Of a stretch of 64,000 bases of DNA, positions 62,460 to 64,000 are shown piece after piece. Position numbers and translations under genes: made by a program. The stretch spans positions 9,527,001 through 9,591,000 of the forward strand of contig NC_044584.1 in assembly GCF_901933205.1 (NCBI RefSeq), written 5' to 3'. How positions within the stretch are numbered: position 1 is the stretch's first letter; every line of letters starts with the position of its first letter. A model generated the notes under the pieces. It saw only the letters and a list, made by a program, of their open reading frames with translations. It was not told the DNA's origin and made no database searches. The DNA is from Camarhynchus parvulus. Its lineage: Eukaryota > Chordata > Aves > Passeriformes > Thraupidae.

Positions 62460-64000
62460 CTCTAGATGGTGCAGTCCGATAAAAAATTTGAGAGAACACA
62501 ATAATTTGCATTGGCTTTTCCTTTTTTCTTCTTTCTTTTTTTCTTTTCATTCTTTTTTCTGGGGAGAGATTTTTAATTGCATTTACAGGAGGGCATATTG
62601 CTAATGGCTGGAAACTGGAACACTGCACTGCTGGTAATTCCCTTAAGTGCAGGAGTGGGAGCCTGATCCACCTGGTTTATGCATATTTTGTAAAACCTGG
62701 TACACTGTACTGTATTGTGCCTTGAGACATTTTGCACTTTAAGTTTCTACCTATACTGTTCTATATTAATTTTTTTATTATATTTTTTTTCCTTTAAACC
62801 ATGATTCTGTGCAAAGAATTGCAATGTGTTTTATAGGTCAGACTGGGAAATAATCACAGACCCGAGTACAAAACCTGGTTTAATTGTTTGGGTATTTCTA
62901 TCTTGGAAGCACAGGCTGCTGACTGCAAATTTTTAGTGAGCAAACCCAGTAGTGTATATGCTGTGCTGCAAAGGAGATATTTCACTAGGCTGATCACTGC
63001 CAAGTGGAACTGACGGAAAAACCAAAAGAAAAGGGAAAGAGAATGGGAATAAGAATATGCCAATTCTTAAAATGCAAAATCTTCACCTAAGAGAGAAAAC
63101 AGCAATTTGAGGTGAAAGCCTGCTTTCAATCCTCTGATGAAATACATTCACCAGCTGGAGTGAAAAAAGCAACCTACACCACATGGGAAAACGTGTGTGT
63201 AGGGATGGGCAGCAGCCAGCTCAGACTGGATGCTGTTTGGTACAGAAAATGAATGAGGTGGAGATATAGATCCAAAAGTCTAGAGCAGGAAGGGTTAAGA
63301 AAAACAAAAAAGATATTTGTTTGCAAGTAAAAACATATCCTAGCAACACCACTGGACTAATATTAGGTGGAGATACTGAAGCTGATGCAGCCATGAGAAA
63401 GGGAGAGGTATCCAGAAGATACTTTCTGTATTTGGAAAGCCACTCTCTTCTCACACAGCCTTGGCTGTTACCTCCTGGTCCATCCAGCTAGGAAACATTA
63501 GGCATCATCTGCTAGAGGAAAAATCAGATTTAATTATTCTCACCATAATAAGCATCTCGGAGGAAGTGGCCAAGGAAATCTCTGGCCCATGAGAAATCAT
63601 TTTTGGGTAGCTTGGACACAGTAAAGTCCAGGACTACAAGGATGCTGCTGCTACATCAGCACTAGAACCAGGCCAGCCATGCCTGCTCGTGGGACTTTTT
63701 GTCATCCAAGAGGCGAAGAGTGAATCCTATGAAGATAAAATGCATGGACAGGACTATAATTAATACCAATCAAATAGAAAACGAATTTTCTAGATAAGGC
63801 CTAGGTTTACAAAGTTGGCAATTTCCTAGGTGGGTTCTGACTGGAGAGGAGGCAGACAGGAGAAGGTTTGTTTTGATAAATACCTGTGCTGGGACTGTTC
63901 ATGCATGGAGGGGTTTGGGAGGGCTGACAGGAGCTCAGCAGAGACTGGCACTGCCAAACTGGAAAAGCTGAGCTGAAAGGAAAGCTGCAAGGGGATGTGA

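Larger units (their letters stand above)
57099..64000. other. Intergenic, no gene seen
   Basis: The stretch contains the hairpin, short AT repeats, T17 run, 35-bp duplication and CR1 fragment listed separately. Remaining sequence is stop-rich in all frames. No tRNA, rRNA or other structured RNA was recognised. Confidence 0.65.

Noticed and set aside
62455..62474. CTCF-like word CCCTCTAGATGG
   Set aside because: It has an extra base relative to the CTCF core (CCCTCTAGTGG type), so it does not fit the motif.
1..64000. Exons of neighbouring genes expected near FOXL3 (for example FAM20C)
   Set aside because: No open frame with matching motifs and splice sites was recognised anywhere in the window.

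Overview
The window looks like 64 kb of bird nuclear genome. The evidence is several truncated CR1 LINE copies of the avian type, an intron-containing vertebrate gene with consensus GT/AG splice sites, long gene-free AT-rich stretches, CpG depletion outside small clusters, and vertebrate-style microsatellites. The species and order cannot be resolved by reading alone.

Only one protein-coding gene can be supported: a forkhead transcription factor on the minus strand, CDS 50793 down to 49011. It has three coding exons (50687-50793, 49845-50013 and 49493-49011) that splice into an uninterrupted 252-residue protein. The forkhead domain, the acidic tyrosine-rich N-terminus, the Arg7 tract and a C-terminal FSIDYIL motif identify it as FOXL3, the intron-bearing paralogue of FOXL2. 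It appears complete and intact. Just upstream lie a possible 5'-UTR splice acceptor, a 50-bp G-rich minisatellite (51091-51358) and a small CpG-enriched segment (51340-51560).

Layout: 1-24.47 kb is non-coding, with one old CR1 fragment (about 6.62-6.80 kb), a 22-bp perfect palindrome (8158-8179), two small CpG clusters (11.7 and 12.45 kb) and a cluster of five CACGTG E-boxes (19.44-20.04 kb). A striking CpG-rich tandem array occupies 24.48-25.09 kb. Its 27/28-bp monomers alternate as a 55-bp dimer, and each carries a self-complementary core. From 25.1 to 49 kb is non-coding, with one plus-oriented CR1 3' end (about 35.89-36.02 kb) and a 43-bp AT-rich tandem repeat (34.44-34.55 kb). FOXL3 and its upstream region occupy 49.0-51.6 kb. 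From 51.6 to 64 kb is non-coding, with two minus-oriented CR1 tails (54.2 and 55.7 kb), a (TGGA)n microsatellite of about 32 copies (56.97-57.10 kb), a perfect 14-bp-stem hairpin (59.22 kb) and a larger CR1 fragment (about 61.75-62.10 kb).

With one developmental transcription-factor gene in roughly 62 kb of otherwise gene-free DNA, the flanks probably hold its regulatory sequence, but this is inference. The least explained element is the 24.5-25.1 kb CpG-rich dimeric satellite, which I do not recognise as a named family. No RNA gene, CRISPR array or intact mobile element was seen.
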